From Tropicibacter sp. Alg240-R139 (GTDB lineage Bacteria; Pseudomonadota; Alphaproteobacteria; Rhodobacterales; Rhodobacteraceae), in the NCBI RefSeq assembly GCF_900537075.1, contig NZ_UNRA01000004.1:194572-258571 (forward strand): DNA of 64,000 nt. The letters run 5' to 3'. Below are positions 34,354 to 43,586 of the stretch, in pieces. The position numbers and the translations under genes are program-made. Each line of letters starts with the position of its first letter. Positions within the stretch are counted from its first letter, which is position 1. The notes below the pieces were generated by a model that was not told the DNA's origin, made no database searches, and saw nothing but the letters and a program-made list of their open reading frames with translations.

Positions 34354-35430
34354 TCAACCACGTTTGCGCTGTGCGTCCCGAAGCAGAGCGGCCAGTCGAT
34401 AAAACCCGTGTGCCATCTTGGTGTAGGGTGTCAGCAGAAAGAAACTCAGCACTGCGCCCAGGTGAATGGCCAAAAGGGAGGGCATCAGCGATGTCGTCCC
34501 CAGCCAGTAGAGCAATAGGCCGCTGAGCCCGACAAATCCCAAGAGCGCGACGAACCCGATGTCGCCGCCCCAGGCCGCAACATCACCCAATTGGCGGTCG
34601 GCACGCAATTTCAGGGCAATCATTCCACTGCACCCCAGCGTCAGCAGCAGACCGCCGGAGACGCCCAAAAGCTTGGGCAGCGACCAGAACGGGTAAGGCG
34701 CGGGCATGTCGAACACGTAGTGCAGAACAGTGCCCATGCTGGTCGCACCAAAGCACAGCAAGAACCCCCACATGACGGCTTGGTGCAGATGGCGGCGGGC
34801 CTGGGAAAAGCGGTCTTCATCTTCGAAATTGCATCCCTCTCCATGTCCCGCGGCAAGATCGGTCATCCGCGCGGCACGGGTGAAGGCAATCTTGACATCC
34901 GACACGTTCAGCATGCTCCCGCCTACTGCGCGCCAATAGCGACGCAGGCTGATTGTCAGGCTAACAAGCGGTATCAGGAAGGCGGGCAGAAAGATCGCCA
35001 CCATCGCGTTGTGGGACAGAACGCCATAGAACCCGTCACCACGGGGCGAGCCAAGAGCCCGGATGGCCCAGAACAGCAGGGCAAAGCCCGCGACCAGCGC
35101 CAGCGCAATTGCACCGCCCTGCGTGTGGAACCGGCGCGCCAGCGGGGCGGGCCAGGCATAGGTTTCCCAACTGTCGCGGCGCACCTCTGCAAGGGTTTTG
35201 GGAAGGTTCAGGTCGAACTCATGCGGGGCGGTGTATTGGCACGCGTAATAACACCCCCGGCAGTTGTGGCAGAGGTTGGCCAACTGCGTGATCGTGCCGT
35301 CTGCAAAGGCGCGTTCTGCATGCAGTGCCGGAAAGACTGAGCAATAGCCCTCACAGTACCGACACGCGTTGCAGATGGTGGCCTGGCGACGGACCTCTTC
35401 GATCAATTGGGCGGTGGTCTCAGTTTGCAT
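34354..35430 (-). CDS. tcuB: Tricarballylate utilisation 4Fe-4S membrane protein TcuB
   Basis: A 358-residue membrane protein starting at ATG 35430, inside the end of tcuA (11-base overlap). The N-terminal cytoplasmic part has two cysteine clusters, CNACRYCEGYC (about 20-30) and CHNCRGCYYACQY (about 54-66), then about six hydrophobic segments. TcuB reoxidises the flavin of TcuA and passes electrons to the quinone pool. The pair lets cells turn tricarballylate into cis-aconitate. The usual transporter tcuC is absent; the TRAP genes at 29919-33045 may stand in. Confidence 0.88.
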   Translation of the reverse strand: MQTETTAQLIEEVRRQATICNACRYCEGYCSVFPALHAERAFADGTITQLANLCHNCRGCYYACQYTAPHEFDLNLPKTLAEVRRDSWETYAWPAPLARRFHTQGGAIALALVAGFALLFWAIRALGSPRGDGFYGVLSHNAMVAIFLPAFLIPLVSLTISLRRYWRAVGGSMLNVSDVKIAFTRAARMTDLAAGHGEGCNFEDEDRFSQARRHLHQAVMWGFLLCFGATSMGTVLHYVFDMPAPYPFWSLPKLLGVSGGLLLTLGCSGMIALKLRADRQLGDVAAWGGDIGFVALLGFVGLSGLLLYWLGTTSLMPSLLAIHLGAVLSFFLLTPYTKMAHGFYRLAALLRDAQRKRG

Positions 35431-36802
35431 AGCCTGCAGCCTCTTTCCCTGCGATACGGCCAAACACGGTACCAATCGTCATGCCAAACCCTGCCAAGTA
35501 ACCCTGGCCAAGGATTGATCCGGCCATGGTTTCACCTGCGGCCCACAGGTTTTCGACTTTTTGCCCGCCCGCGGAACACTGTGCATGTTCGTCAACCTTG
35601 AGGCCCAGGTAAGTGAAGGTCACGCCGGTTCGCAAGGAATAGCCGTAAAAGGGCGGCTCTGAGATAGGGCGCGCCCAATTGGTTTTTTCGGGCATGATCC
35701 CGGACGTGGTGACCCCGTCCAGCTCGGTTGGATGAAAGCCTGCGGTATCGCCACAGGCCATGTTGAACGCCTCGACGGTTGCTTGCAGACGGTCGGCGGG
35801 TAAATCCATGAGCTCTGCCAACCCCCTGACCGTGTCGGCCTGAAGCGGAGGGAAGACCGACGGCATGAACAGGTCCCGCGCCTTGGCGTCGATGATGGCA
35901 TACCCCACCTGATCGGGTTGTGCCGCCACCAGTCGACCCCAGATCGCATAGCGCTTGGGCCAGACGTCCTCTCCCTCGTCATAGAACCGCTCGGCGTTCT
36001 TGTTCACAACGATGGAAAAGGGCACGCAGTCCAAACGGGTGACAATGCCACCGTCAAACTTGGGTGCTCGCCCGTCGATGGCGACCGCGTGGCATTGTGT
36101 CGGATCGCCGACGCTGTCGACGCCCTGGTCCAGCAGATCGGCCAGCACGACGCCGCGATTGTAAGGCGTGCCGCGGATCAGAAAGTTCTGCGCCGCTGGA
36201 CCCCAGGCCCGCGTCAGCCAATCGGTGTCGGCCTGAAACCCGCCCGCGGCCACGATCACTGCCTTGGGGGTGATCCGGTGGGATCGGCCCTGATGGGTAT
36301 AATCGACCCATACGACGCGATTGCCGCTAAGCTCCAAATGGGTCACATGCGCCTCATAAAGCGCCGTGACCCCGAGCGCATCCGCTGTGCGGTAATAGGC
36401 ATTCACCAGCGATTTCCCCCCGCCCATGAAAAACGCATTGGTGCGGCCCAAGGACAGTGTACCAGAGAGAGAGGGCTGAAAGCGCACGCCGTGCCGCTCC
36501 ATCCAGGGCAGGCATTCTTCGGACGTGCGGATGGCAAGCCGCGCCAGATCCCGGTCTGTTTTGCCGTCCGTGACCTTGAGCAGGTCGGCCAGATATTCTT
36601 CTTCGTCGTAGCTGTCGGTCAGGGGGCCGAGCGGGGCGGCATGCATGCAGCGAAAATTCCGGGTGTGGCGTGAGTTGCCACCACGATAGGCCTGCGGTGC
36701 CGTTTCCAAGATCAGCACATGGGCGCCCGCGCGGGCAGCCACCATAGCTGCACACAAGGCTGCGTTGCCGCCTCCGAGCACTGCGATGTCGTAATCACTC
36801 AT
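35420..36802 (-). CDS. tcuA: FAD-dependent tricarballylate dehydrogenase TcuA
   Basis: A 460-residue flavoprotein of the fumarate reductase/succinate dehydrogenase type. The start at ATG 36802 begins directly with the FAD-binding fold, IAVLGGGNAALCAAMVAARAG. Further blocks are GGNSRHTRNFRCMH (about 43-56), AAGGFQADTDWLTRAWG and the C-terminal NLWAAGETMAGSILGQGYLAGFGMTIGTVFGRIAG. It should oxidise tricarballylate to cis-aconitate, with TcuB as its electron outlet. It is divergent from the LysR gene, with an 80-base gap. Confidence 0.88.
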   Translation of the reverse strand: MSDYDIAVLGGGNAALCAAMVAARAGAHVLILETAPQAYRGGNSRHTRNFRCMHAAPLGPLTDSYDEEEYLADLLKVTDGKTDRDLARLAIRTSEECLPWMERHGVRFQPSLSGTLSLGRTNAFFMGGGKSLVNAYYRTADALGVTALYEAHVTHLELSGNRVVWVDYTHQGRSHRITPKAVIVAAGGFQADTDWLTRAWGPAAQNFLIRGTPYNRGVVLADLLDQGVDSVGDPTQCHAVAIDGRAPKFDGGIVTRLDCVPFSIVVNKNAERFYDEGEDVWPKRYAIWGRLVAAQPDQVGYAIIDAKARDLFMPSVFPPLQADTVRGLAELMDLPADRLQATVEAFNMACGDTAGFHPTELDGVTTSGIMPEKTNWARPISEPPFYGYSLRTGVTFTYLGLKVDEHAQCSAGGQKVENLWAAGETMAGSILGQGYLAGFGMTIGTVFGRIAGKEAAGYAN

Positions 36803-36882
36803 GGCTGAGTTCCCTTGCTGCCTTGGTTCTAGGTCTGCGGGTTTGATTTGACCAATCATCGGTTTTCGATAATTAATGCGAA
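36803..36882. promoter_or_regulatory. tcuA / LysR divergent promoter region
   Basis: An 80-base AT-rich gap. A near-palindrome ATCATCG-N5-CGATAAT lies at 36855-36873, and GATAA-N14-TTATC overlaps it. Both are the kind of inverted repeat bound by LysR regulators that also control the divergent operon. Confidence 0.5.
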
Positions 36883-37782
36883 ATGGTTATCAATTTTGAT
36901 TTCGGGGACCTTCAGGCCTTTCTGGCGGTCAAGGAAACAGGGTCCTTTCACATGGCGGCGGACCGGCTCAACCTGTCCCAGCCGGCAGTCACCCGGCGGG
37001 TGCGCAAGCTGGAGGAAGCACTGGGATCGACCCTTTTCGAGCGCACAACCCGAGCGGTGAAGCCGACGCTTGCGGCCAAGCGGTTGCAGGTCCGGGCCGA
37101 AGCGATCCTTGAGGATGCGCAGGAAACCGCACGCGCCATGCGCGATGAAAGCGTGGCCTTTGCCCACCAAAGAAACCTGGTGGTAACGGTGGCAACGATA
37201 CCGACAGTGGTCTCTCGTGTAATCACTCCTGCATTGGCGGCTTTTCGCACAGCGGGTCACAAGGCGCGTATTCGCGTTCTGGATTCGGATGCCAACGAGG
37301 TCACCGAAGCGGTGGCCGGAGGCGAGGCTGATTTCGGCCTGTGTTCCATCCCTGCGATGGATCCGGGCACTGTGTTTGAACCATTGTTGGACGATCGGAT
37401 CTCTCTTGTTGCTCCGATCGGGCACGGGCTGACCGGCACTGAACTGGTGAACCTGTCGGACTTGTCGGACGAGCCGCTGATCCTGCCTGCCCGAGGAACG
37501 GGTAATCGCCTGTTGATTGACGAGGCGATGGCGCGGGCAATGGTGCCGCTGCGTTGGACCTATGAGGTAGGGCGTACCGCGACCGCATTGGAGATGGTCG
37601 CCGACGGGCTTGGCCTGGCATTGGTGCCGCAATCGGCCATCGAGCGTGCCCGGGTCGCAATCTGCGCGCTGGACCTGCCTGACATTCGGCGCCCCATCGG
37701 GTTGCTGACGCGAGCAGGGCGGGCGGACACAGCCGCCGCCGCCGCTCTCAAACAGGCGATCCGGTCTGTGGCCATGGGCTGA
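36883..37782 (+). CDS. tcuR: LysR-family regulator, probable TcuR
   Basis: A 299-residue transcription regulator. The N-terminal winged helix-turn-helix is clear (LQAFLAVKETGSFHMAADRLNLSQPAVTRRVRKLEEALGSTLFERTTR, residues 9-56). The effector domain (about 90-295) shows VTVATIPTVVSRVITPALAAF and GLGLALVPQSAIE. It is divergent from tcuAB, the typical position for a LysR controlling its neighbour. Its effector is presumably tricarballylate or a relative, inferred from context only. Confidence 0.8.
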   Translation: MVINFDFGDLQAFLAVKETGSFHMAADRLNLSQPAVTRRVRKLEEALGSTLFERTTRAVKPTLAAKRLQVRAEAILEDAQETARAMRDESVAFAHQRNLVVTVATIPTVVSRVITPALAAFRTAGHKARIRVLDSDANEVTEAVAGGEADFGLCSIPAMDPGTVFEPLLDDRISLVAPIGHGLTGTELVNLSDLSDEPLILPARGTGNRLLIDEAMARAMVPLRWTYEVGRTATALEMVADGLGLALVPQSAIERARVAICALDLPDIRRPIGLLTRAGRADTAAAAALKQAIRSVAMG

Positions 37783-37895
37783 CAGGTGGTTGTGGTGGCA
37801 ACCAGTCCCGAAATGATGTTACAGGCACATTCAGGAAAATCATACGCTGCACGGCCCAGCATGCCGTTGCAGTGCGAACAAGGACCGCGAGCCGA

Positions 37896-38924
37896 ATGTC
37901 GATCTTGCAAGATCACCCAACACGAACATTTCACGATCTGGCTCAAGCCGCGCGTCTTAGCGTGGCACCCATGATGGATTGGACGGATCGACATTGCCGG
38001 TACTTGCATCGATTGCTGAGCAGTAAGACGTTGCTTTACACCGAAATGGTGACTGCGCCCGCGTTGGTTCGGGGGGGGGCTTTGCATTTGCTGGATTTCA
38101 GCGCCGATGAACACCCTCTGGCCTTGCAACTCGGGGGTTCGGACCCGGTGGAATTGGCCAAGGCGGCCAAGTTGGGCGCAGATGCGGGTTATGATGAAAT
38201 CAATCTGAATTGCGGCTGCCCTTCGGACCGGGTGCAATCCGGGACTTTTGGGGCTGTGTTGATGCAGCATCCGCAGGTGGTTGCCGATTGTGTTGCCGCC
38301 ATGCGAGAAGCAGTGAACGTGGACGTCACGGTGAAATGCCGCATTGGGGTGGATGATCAGAACTCCGAATTGGTACTGCCAGACTTTCTGGAACATATCT
38401 CTAAGGCAGGCTGCAATCGCGTGACGATCCATGCCCGCAAGGCTTGGCTGCAGGGCCTGAGTCCCAAAGAAAACCGCGATATTCCGCCCTTGAACTATGA
38501 TCTGGTGCACCGGATGAAGACACGCTTCCCTGAGCTGCATATATCGATCAACGGCGGCATCACCTCGCTGGAACAGGCCAAGACGCACCTGGATGCGGGG
38601 CTGGACGGCGTTATGATCGGGCGCGCGGCCTATCATCAGCCGTCAGACGTTCTCTGTTCAGCAGATCCAGAGATTTTTGGGACTGGCGCGACCACAGACC
38701 CGGTCGAAGTCGTTCACAAGATGGTGCCCTATATCGAGGCACATCTTGCCGACGGGGGGCGCTTGCACCAGATCACCCGTCACATGCTGGGCCTCTTTGC
38801 AGGTCGCCCAGGTGCCCGACAGTGGCGCCGGACGCTGTCCGAAGGGGCCGCGCGTAAGGACGCCGGGACGGATGTACTCCTTCAGGCTCTGGCGAGCGTG
38901 ACCCCTCTGGCGCAGGCGGGCTGA
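37896..38924 (+). CDS. dusA: tRNA-dihydrouridine synthase DusA
   Basis: A 342-residue FMN enzyme reducing uridines 20/20a in the tRNA D-loop. Start at ATG 37896, with AAGGA upstream; GTG 37872 is an alternative. Motifs: LSVAPMMDWTDRHCRYLHRLL (about 21-41), LQLGGSDP, INLNCGCPSDRVQSGTFGAVLM (catalytic Cys in the NCGCPS block, about 104-110), THARKAWLQGLSPKENRDIPPL-type block with HARKAWLQGLSPKENR, and INGGI/GVMIGRAAYHQP. HARKA and the block after it distinguish DusA from DusB/C. Confidence 0.92.
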   Translation: MSILQDHPTRTFHDLAQAARLSVAPMMDWTDRHCRYLHRLLSSKTLLYTEMVTAPALVRGGALHLLDFSADEHPLALQLGGSDPVELAKAAKLGADAGYDEINLNCGCPSDRVQSGTFGAVLMQHPQVVADCVAAMREAVNVDVTVKCRIGVDDQNSELVLPDFLEHISKAGCNRVTIHARKAWLQGLSPKENRDIPPLNYDLVHRMKTRFPELHISINGGITSLEQAKTHLDAGLDGVMIGRAAYHQPSDVLCSADPEIFGTGATTDPVEVVHKMVPYIEAHLADGGRLHQITRHMLGLFAGRPGARQWRRTLSEGAARKDAGTDVLLQALASVTPLAQAG

Positions 38925-38963
38925 TCGGGCTAGGCATAGCGCGACAAAGAGGGGGAGAGGTCC

Positions 38964-39788
38964 ATGCCGGATACCATGTTGTTGGTGCAGATGCTGGTCA
39001 TGTTGCTGGTAATCGGCGGGTTTGCCGGGGTTTTGGCAGGGCTGTTGGGCGTGGGCGGCGGGATCGTTCTGGTGCCTGCGTTTTTCTATGCATTTCAGAC
39101 GCTTGGTTATGGTGGTCCGCAACTGATGCAAATGTGTTTGGCGACCTCTTTGGCGACGATCATCGTAACCTCACTGCGCTCGGTTCTGAGCCACAACAAG
39201 AAGGGGGCGGTAGATTGGTCGATCCTGCGCGGCTGGGGACCAGGGATCGCCGTAGGGGCGGTTTTGGGGGTTCTGGCTGCTGCCTCGCTAAAGTCAGTTG
39301 CGCTGCAGGCTTTGTTCGGTGTTCTGGGGATCGTGATCGGTGCCTATCTGGGATTGGGCAAAGCTGAATGGCGGCTGGGACAAGCCATGCCTCGCGGTCT
39401 GCGCCGCGCGGTTCTTTCGCCTATGGTTGGCTTTCTGTCGGTGCTGATGGGCATTGGCGGGGGCAGCTTTGGCGTGCCGCTCATGAGCCTTTACGACTCA
39501 CCCATTCACCGCGCCGTGGCCACGGCAGCCGGGTTCGGCGTGATCATTGCGGTGCCGTCGGTTCTGGGCTTTCTGTTTCTGGAAATCGACCCAGTTCAGC
39601 GTCCGCCGTTGACCATCGGGGCCGTCAATCTGGTGGCTTTTGTTATCGTCATCTGTATGACTTTGATCACCGCGCCTTGGGGTGTGAAGCTGGCCCATGC
39701 GATGGACCCCAAACCGCTCAAGCGTGTCTTTGCGGTGTTTCTGACATTGGTCGCTCTCAACATGTTGCGCAAGGCGCTCGGGTGGTAG
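38964..39788 (+). CDS. TauE/SafE family sulfite/anion exporter
   Basis: A 274-residue membrane protein with eight or so hydrophobic helices. Each half carries the family's glycine-rich block: GFAGVLAGLLGVGGGIVLVPAFF (about 14-36) and VGFLSVLMGIGGGSFGVPLM (about 154-173). Members move sulfite, sulfoacetate, taurine-derived or other anions. No sulfonate genes lie nearby, so the substrate is open. It starts after GGGGGAGAGG, and its stop overlaps the following dioxygenase gene. Confidence 0.85.
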   Translation: MPDTMLLVQMLVMLLVIGGFAGVLAGLLGVGGGIVLVPAFFYAFQTLGYGGPQLMQMCLATSLATIIVTSLRSVLSHNKKGAVDWSILRGWGPGIAVGAVLGVLAAASLKSVALQALFGVLGIVIGAYLGLGKAEWRLGQAMPRGLRRAVLSPMVGFLSVLMGIGGGSFGVPLMSLYDSPIHRAVATAAGFGVIIAVPSVLGFLFLEIDPVQRPPLTIGAVNLVAFVIVICMTLITAPWGVKLAHAMDPKPLKRVFAVFLTLVALNMLRKALGW

Positions 39789-40567
39789 AGGCGTTCCACG
39801 CGCGGGGTTGGGTTCGGTTTTCATCTGACCCGCTAACACGCGCCTGGGCGCGGAGCGCGCTTCCTGCAGCGCGAGCATCCGTGACCAGCCCGGCCCACGC
39901 GCCATGGCTGGATTGCAAGGGGACGTGGTTCATAGGGGTCGACGCTTTGCCCAACGATCCCACGGGCTGTGTCGACGGATTAACGCCACTGGCGGGGGCC
40001 GCGATGAATTTCATCGCGCAGGAGTATGGGTTGCAGCCGCTGCACTCGGGGCAGGTCTCGGTGATCTATCCCGGCTATCCTCAGGCGCGAAGGGGTGAGG
40101 GTGAGGCGGCGTTGCGGTACCGCCGCAACCGGGATGCGGCGCATGTGGATGGGTTGAAACCCTCGGGACCCGATCGCCGCCGCCACGTGGACGAACCGCA
40201 CAGTTGGATCCTTGGCCTGCCGTTGACCAAGGCCAGTCCGACGGCGGCGCCTATGGTTGTTTGGGACGGCAGCCACAAGATCATGGCTGATGCGTTTCGC
40301 GAGGCGTTGAAGGGCCACGACCCAGCCACGATGCATAAGGTCGACGTGACCGACGCTTATCAGGCCGCCCGCCGCGAAGTGTTTGAAACCTGCCCACGGG
40401 TCGAGGTGCATGCACAACCCGGCGAGGCTTATCTGCTTCATCGGCATTGCCTGCACGGGGTAGCCCCCTGGGGCGCGGAAGCCGCTGCTGGCCCGGATGG
40501 TCGGATGATCGCCTATTTCCGACCCGAAATGCCGGGCGGTGTAGCCGGATGGATCGAATCCCCATAA
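39782..40567 (+). CDS. Phytanoyl-CoA dioxygenase (PhyH)-like protein
   Basis: A 261-residue protein. It has no ATG that fits; GTG 39782 overlaps the exporter stop by 7 bases and yields the natural start VVEAFHARGWVRF, so translation is probably coupled. The 2-oxoglutarate/iron site is suggested by AAHVDG (HxD, about residues 119-122) and by LHRHCLHGVAPW with the distal His near 222. The fold and motifs point to an Fe(II)/2-oxoglutarate oxygenase of the PhyH group. The substrate cannot be predicted. Confidence 0.7.
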   Translation: MVEAFHARGWVRFSSDPLTRAWARSALPAARASVTSPAHAPWLDCKGTWFIGVDALPNDPTGCVDGLTPLAGAAMNFIAQEYGLQPLHSGQVSVIYPGYPQARRGEGEAALRYRRNRDAAHVDGLKPSGPDRRRHVDEPHSWILGLPLTKASPTAAPMVVWDGSHKIMADAFREALKGHDPATMHKVDVTDAYQAARREVFETCPRVEVHAQPGEAYLLHRHCLHGVAPWGAEAAAGPDGRMIAYFRPEMPGGVAGWIESP

Positions 40568-40603
40568 CCTTGGCTCATCATTGTGTGAGAGGATTATGTT
40601 TCG

Positions 40604-41332
40604 ATGATTTCCATAGAAATTCAAAATGATGGCGCGATTTTGGAAATGACCGCGTCGGGTACAATCACAAGCTCGGATTATGACAAGATCTTGATGCCTG
40701 CCATCGAGGCGGCGCTGATCGATCATGATCAGATCAGGCTGTTGATCAAGGTGGGCCAAGAGTTTTCAGGCTTTGATCTGTCCGCGGTCTGGGCCGACAC
40801 AAAGCTGGGCCTTAGTCACTGGCGCGGGTTTGATCGGATTGCATTGGTTACTGATACCGGCTGGGCGCAGACCGCGGCAAAGCTGGCGTCACCGATGATG
40901 CCGTGCCCGATGCAGACGTTTTCACTGGAGGGCATTGAAGAGGCGCGTCGTTGGCTGCGCGAGTCGTTGGGGGCGATCCATGTGATCGACCTGGGCGGCC
41001 CATGCGTGCAGGTGCGGCTGTTGGGGCAGGTGGACCCGTCTGAGTATGCGCAGGCCACCGGTGATCTGGATGCACTGATTGATCAGAAACAGGGGTTCCG
41101 CCTGCTTGTCGACCTGACCGAGTTCGACGGCTGGCAGGGGCTTTCCGCGCTGGATGCACATTTCCATCTGGGCCGCACCCATGCGCCGCTTTTGGAAAAG
41201 GCTGCAATTGTCGGCAATAAAGGCTGGCAACACATGGCCCAACGGATAGGAAATCAGCTGATCAAAGCCAAGATTCAGTATTTTCCCGAAGAAGAGATGG
41301 ACAACGCCAAGGCCTGGCTGGCAGCAGGATGA
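40604..41332 (+). CDS. Tandem SpoIIAA-like (STAS-related) protein
   Basis: A 242-residue cytoplasmic protein made of two similar halves. Each has a beta-strand start and a block of the SpoIIAA-like family: IRLLIKVGQEFSGFDLSAVWADTKLGLSHWRGFDRIALVTDTGW in the first half, and FRLLVDLTEFDGWQGLSALDAHFHLGRTHAPLLEKAAIVGNKGW in the second. The pattern is that of an internal duplication. Single-domain relatives bind lipids or act as phosphorelay-like partners, but no role is established here. Confidence 0.75.
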   Translation: MISIEIQNDGAILEMTASGTITSSDYDKILMPAIEAALIDHDQIRLLIKVGQEFSGFDLSAVWADTKLGLSHWRGFDRIALVTDTGWAQTAAKLASPMMPCPMQTFSLEGIEEARRWLRESLGAIHVIDLGGPCVQVRLLGQVDPSEYAQATGDLDALIDQKQGFRLLVDLTEFDGWQGLSALDAHFHLGRTHAPLLEKAAIVGNKGWQHMAQRIGNQLIKAKIQYFPEEEMDNAKAWLAAG

Positions 41333-41368
41333 ACGGTCGTTTTAAGTAGGCTCAGGGTGAAACTAGAT

Positions 41369-41415
41369 CCCAGAAACTTTCAAAGTTTCTGGGCACAATT
41401 TCTTTCAAAGAAATT
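41369..41415. repeat. Twin-hairpin element, copy B
   Basis: CCCAGAAACTT-TCA-AAGTTTCTGGG (41369-41393) and AATTTCTT-TCA-AAGAAATT (41397-41415). The loop centres are 25 bases apart. It lies between the convergent SpoIIAA-like and DUF1289 genes and may end transcription from both sides. Confidence 0.75.
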
Positions 41416-41445
41416 GGCACCACCAGAATCCGTTGGCCTTGGGTT

Positions 41446-41697
41446 CTAGCGTTTGACCCGCGCAGCACGGCCGCCGCGGCGTTTGGCCAGACGCGGGGCG
41501 CGATCGGGCAGGTCTTGCATGATCTCGGCACGCTCGTTGCTCTCCATCTTGGACCATCGGGTGATCTCGTCGATGGTGCGATAGCAACCGGTGCAGATGC
41601 GTTCGGTGGGGTGCACCACGCAAATCTGAATGCAGGGCGATTCAATCTCGTCGCGTTTCCAGACCATGTCGTTCATATCGTCGTCAGGCTCCGGCAA
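41446..41697 (-). CDS. DUF1289 protein
   Basis: An 83-residue protein with the family's cysteine pattern SPCIQICVVHP ... CTGCYRTIDEITRWSKM (Cys near residues 22, 26, 36 and 39), likely binding a metal or Fe-S centre. The C-terminus is basic (RLAKRRGGRAARVKR). It lies three bases after the ruvX stop on the same strand. Function unknown. Confidence 0.85.
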   Translation of the reverse strand: MPEPDDDMNDMVWKRDEIESPCIQICVVHPTERICTGCYRTIDEITRWSKMESNERAEIMQDLPDRAPRLAKRRGGRAARVKR

Positions 41698-41700
41698 GGG

Positions 41701-42168
41701 CTAGTTCAGAAAGCGCATCCGGTCGAGCGCTCCTTGCAAGATATACCCGGCGGCGACGTGATCAATCACCTCTGCGCGACGTTTTCGTGTCGTATCCGCC
41801 TCAAGAAGTGCTTTTTCGGCCGCAACTGTGCTCAAACGCTCGTCCCAGAACCCGATTGGCAGCTCTGTCAGACGACCAAGGTTGCGGGCAAAGGCGCGGG
41901 TGGACTGGCACCGTGGGCCTTCTGTGCCGTCCATATTTCGGGGCAATCCAAGAAGAATCCCCCCAATCTCGCGGTCGCTGACGATCTTAAGGAGCTTTTC
42001 GGCATCGACGCCAAATTTCTTGCGCCGGATGGTTTCCAGCGGCGAAGCCACGGTCAACATCCGGTCAGACACGGCGACACCAATGGTCTTGTCACCCAGA
42101 TCCAACCCGGTAAGGGCAGACATTTTTGGCACGGCCGCGGCGAAGTCTTCGAAGGCGTCAAAAATCAT
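41701..42168 (-). CDS. ruvX: Holliday junction resolvase-like RuvX/YqgF
   Basis: A 155-residue RNase H-fold protein, normal length. Motifs: LTGLDLGDKTIGVAVSD (first catalytic Asp, about residues 19-35), ILLGLPRNMDGTEGPR (about 71-86), and WDERLSTVAAEKAL (about 107-120). Involved in 16S rRNA 5' maturation and possibly recombination. Its ATG overlaps the ccmI stop (ATGA). Confidence 0.92.
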   Translation of the reverse strand: MIFDAFEDFAAAVPKMSALTGLDLGDKTIGVAVSDRMLTVASPLETIRRKKFGVDAEKLLKIVSDREIGGILLGLPRNMDGTEGPRCQSTRAFARNLGRLTELPIGFWDERLSTVAAEKALLEADTTRKRRAEVIDHVAAGYILQGALDRMRFLN

Positions 42169-43397
42169 CCGTCGATCCCCGCGGTTTGGGCTGCGGCTTT
42201 CAACAAGGCGATTGCATTGGCATCGTTGCCAAAGACCTGTTGCGCCTCAGCATAGATTGCGCGCGCGCGGTCCGTTTCGCCCAGGACCCCCAGCGTCTGG
42301 ATCAAGCGCGCCCATTCGGGCGGCGAGCCGCCTTCAGTGGCCAGCCGTTCTGACAGGCGCTCGACCATGCCGCGCGCCATGTCTTTGACCTCTTCGGCAT
42401 TCATGTCGCCTGCGGCCTGGATATCTTCAGCGCTTGGACCAGACAGGGCAATGGGGTTCGGGGCATCAGGCATGCGATAATCCACCCCGGCGCGGAACGC
42501 CAGATCAACGATCTGCGATCGGATCGCGGACACCCAGGGTGCATCGCTCGGGCTTTCGCGCAGGGTTTCCTCCCAGATGCGGAACGCGATGTCGGGGCGA
42601 CCAGTTTGCGACAGGCTGAGGCCATAGTAATAGCGAGCAGGCCCGTGCGTTGGATCGCGCTCCAGCGCGGTTTCCAGCACCGCCTCGGCTTGTGGAGAGA
42701 CATAGCCCCCCGCCGCCAGGATCATCATTTCGGCCTGTTCGGCATAGTCTTGTGCGCTGGCCTGCGTGCCCAGAATTTCGATGACACGCGCCTTGGCCTC
42801 ATACGCGGCCTTGTGGTTGCCGCTGTTGGCCTCGTGCTGGGCCAGCAGGATCTGACCTTGCAGATCATCGGGGCGCTTTTTGACCGTTTCACGCAATTGT
42901 TCGATCAGCCTGGCATAGCCGGGATCAATCTCGGGTTTCGGGATCGCTGGCATCCGCTCTTCGGCGCGGGTCTGGTCGGGGCGGTTTTCGCGCGCCTCTT
43001 GCGCCAGTTCCACACGCAGCGACAGCGGCAGGTCGCCGTAACCAGGTGCGCCCATGTCGCGATACATGAAAAACGCGCCTGCAATGACGATCACGGCGAC
43101 GCCACCAGCAACAAGTGTCGTCAGGTTGCGGGGCTGTCCCGCGCCATCAACCTCGGCCTGCATCTGTGTATCTGCGGCCAGAATCCGACGCGAGATTTCG
43201 GACCGGATACGTTCGGCATCGCCTTCGGCGATCACACCACGTGCCAGATCGCGATCCACACCCTTGAGTTGGTCACGATAGACCTGCAAATCAAAGGCCG
43301 CTGCCGGGGTTTGACCGGCACGCCCCCTTAGCAAAGCCAACAGCAGCAGGCAGGTCACGGCCAAGGCCATCAAGGCAATAAGGATCCAGAATGTCAT
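42165..43397 (-). CDS. ccmI: c-type cytochrome biogenesis protein CcmI
   Basis: A 410-residue membrane protein. Two transmembrane segments lie near residues 4-24 and 93-113; between them is the conserved VYRDQLKGVDRDLARGVI block. The rest is a periplasmic TPR-like region that holds apocytochromes for haem attachment. Its presence fits the several c-type cytochromes in the window, although it is far from them. It overlaps ruvX by 4 bases. Confidence 0.92.
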   Translation of the reverse strand: MTFWILIALMALAVTCLLLLALLRGRAGQTPAAAFDLQVYRDQLKGVDRDLARGVIAEGDAERIRSEISRRILAADTQMQAEVDGAGQPRNLTTLVAGGVAVIVIAGAFFMYRDMGAPGYGDLPLSLRVELAQEARENRPDQTRAEERMPAIPKPEIDPGYARLIEQLRETVKKRPDDLQGQILLAQHEANSGNHKAAYEAKARVIEILGTQASAQDYAEQAEMMILAAGGYVSPQAEAVLETALERDPTHGPARYYYGLSLSQTGRPDIAFRIWEETLRESPSDAPWVSAIRSQIVDLAFRAGVDYRMPDAPNPIALSGPSAEDIQAAGDMNAEEVKDMARGMVERLSERLATEGGSPPEWARLIQTLGVLGETDRARAIYAEAQQVFGNDANAIALLKAAAQTAGIDG

Positions 43398-43586
43398 GGG
43401 GTCTCCCGCGTCATGTGCCTTTCATCTATCTTTGTAAGGCTGCTGACAAAAGAGGCAAAAGGCCGCTGGATGTCGCAATGTTGGATACCATGTCGCAACT
43501 GCTCATTATTGCGGCGGAACGCGGCGTGGCTAAAATGCCTATGCGCGGCATATCTGCGACAACCTACGAACCGGATGGATTCGCTC

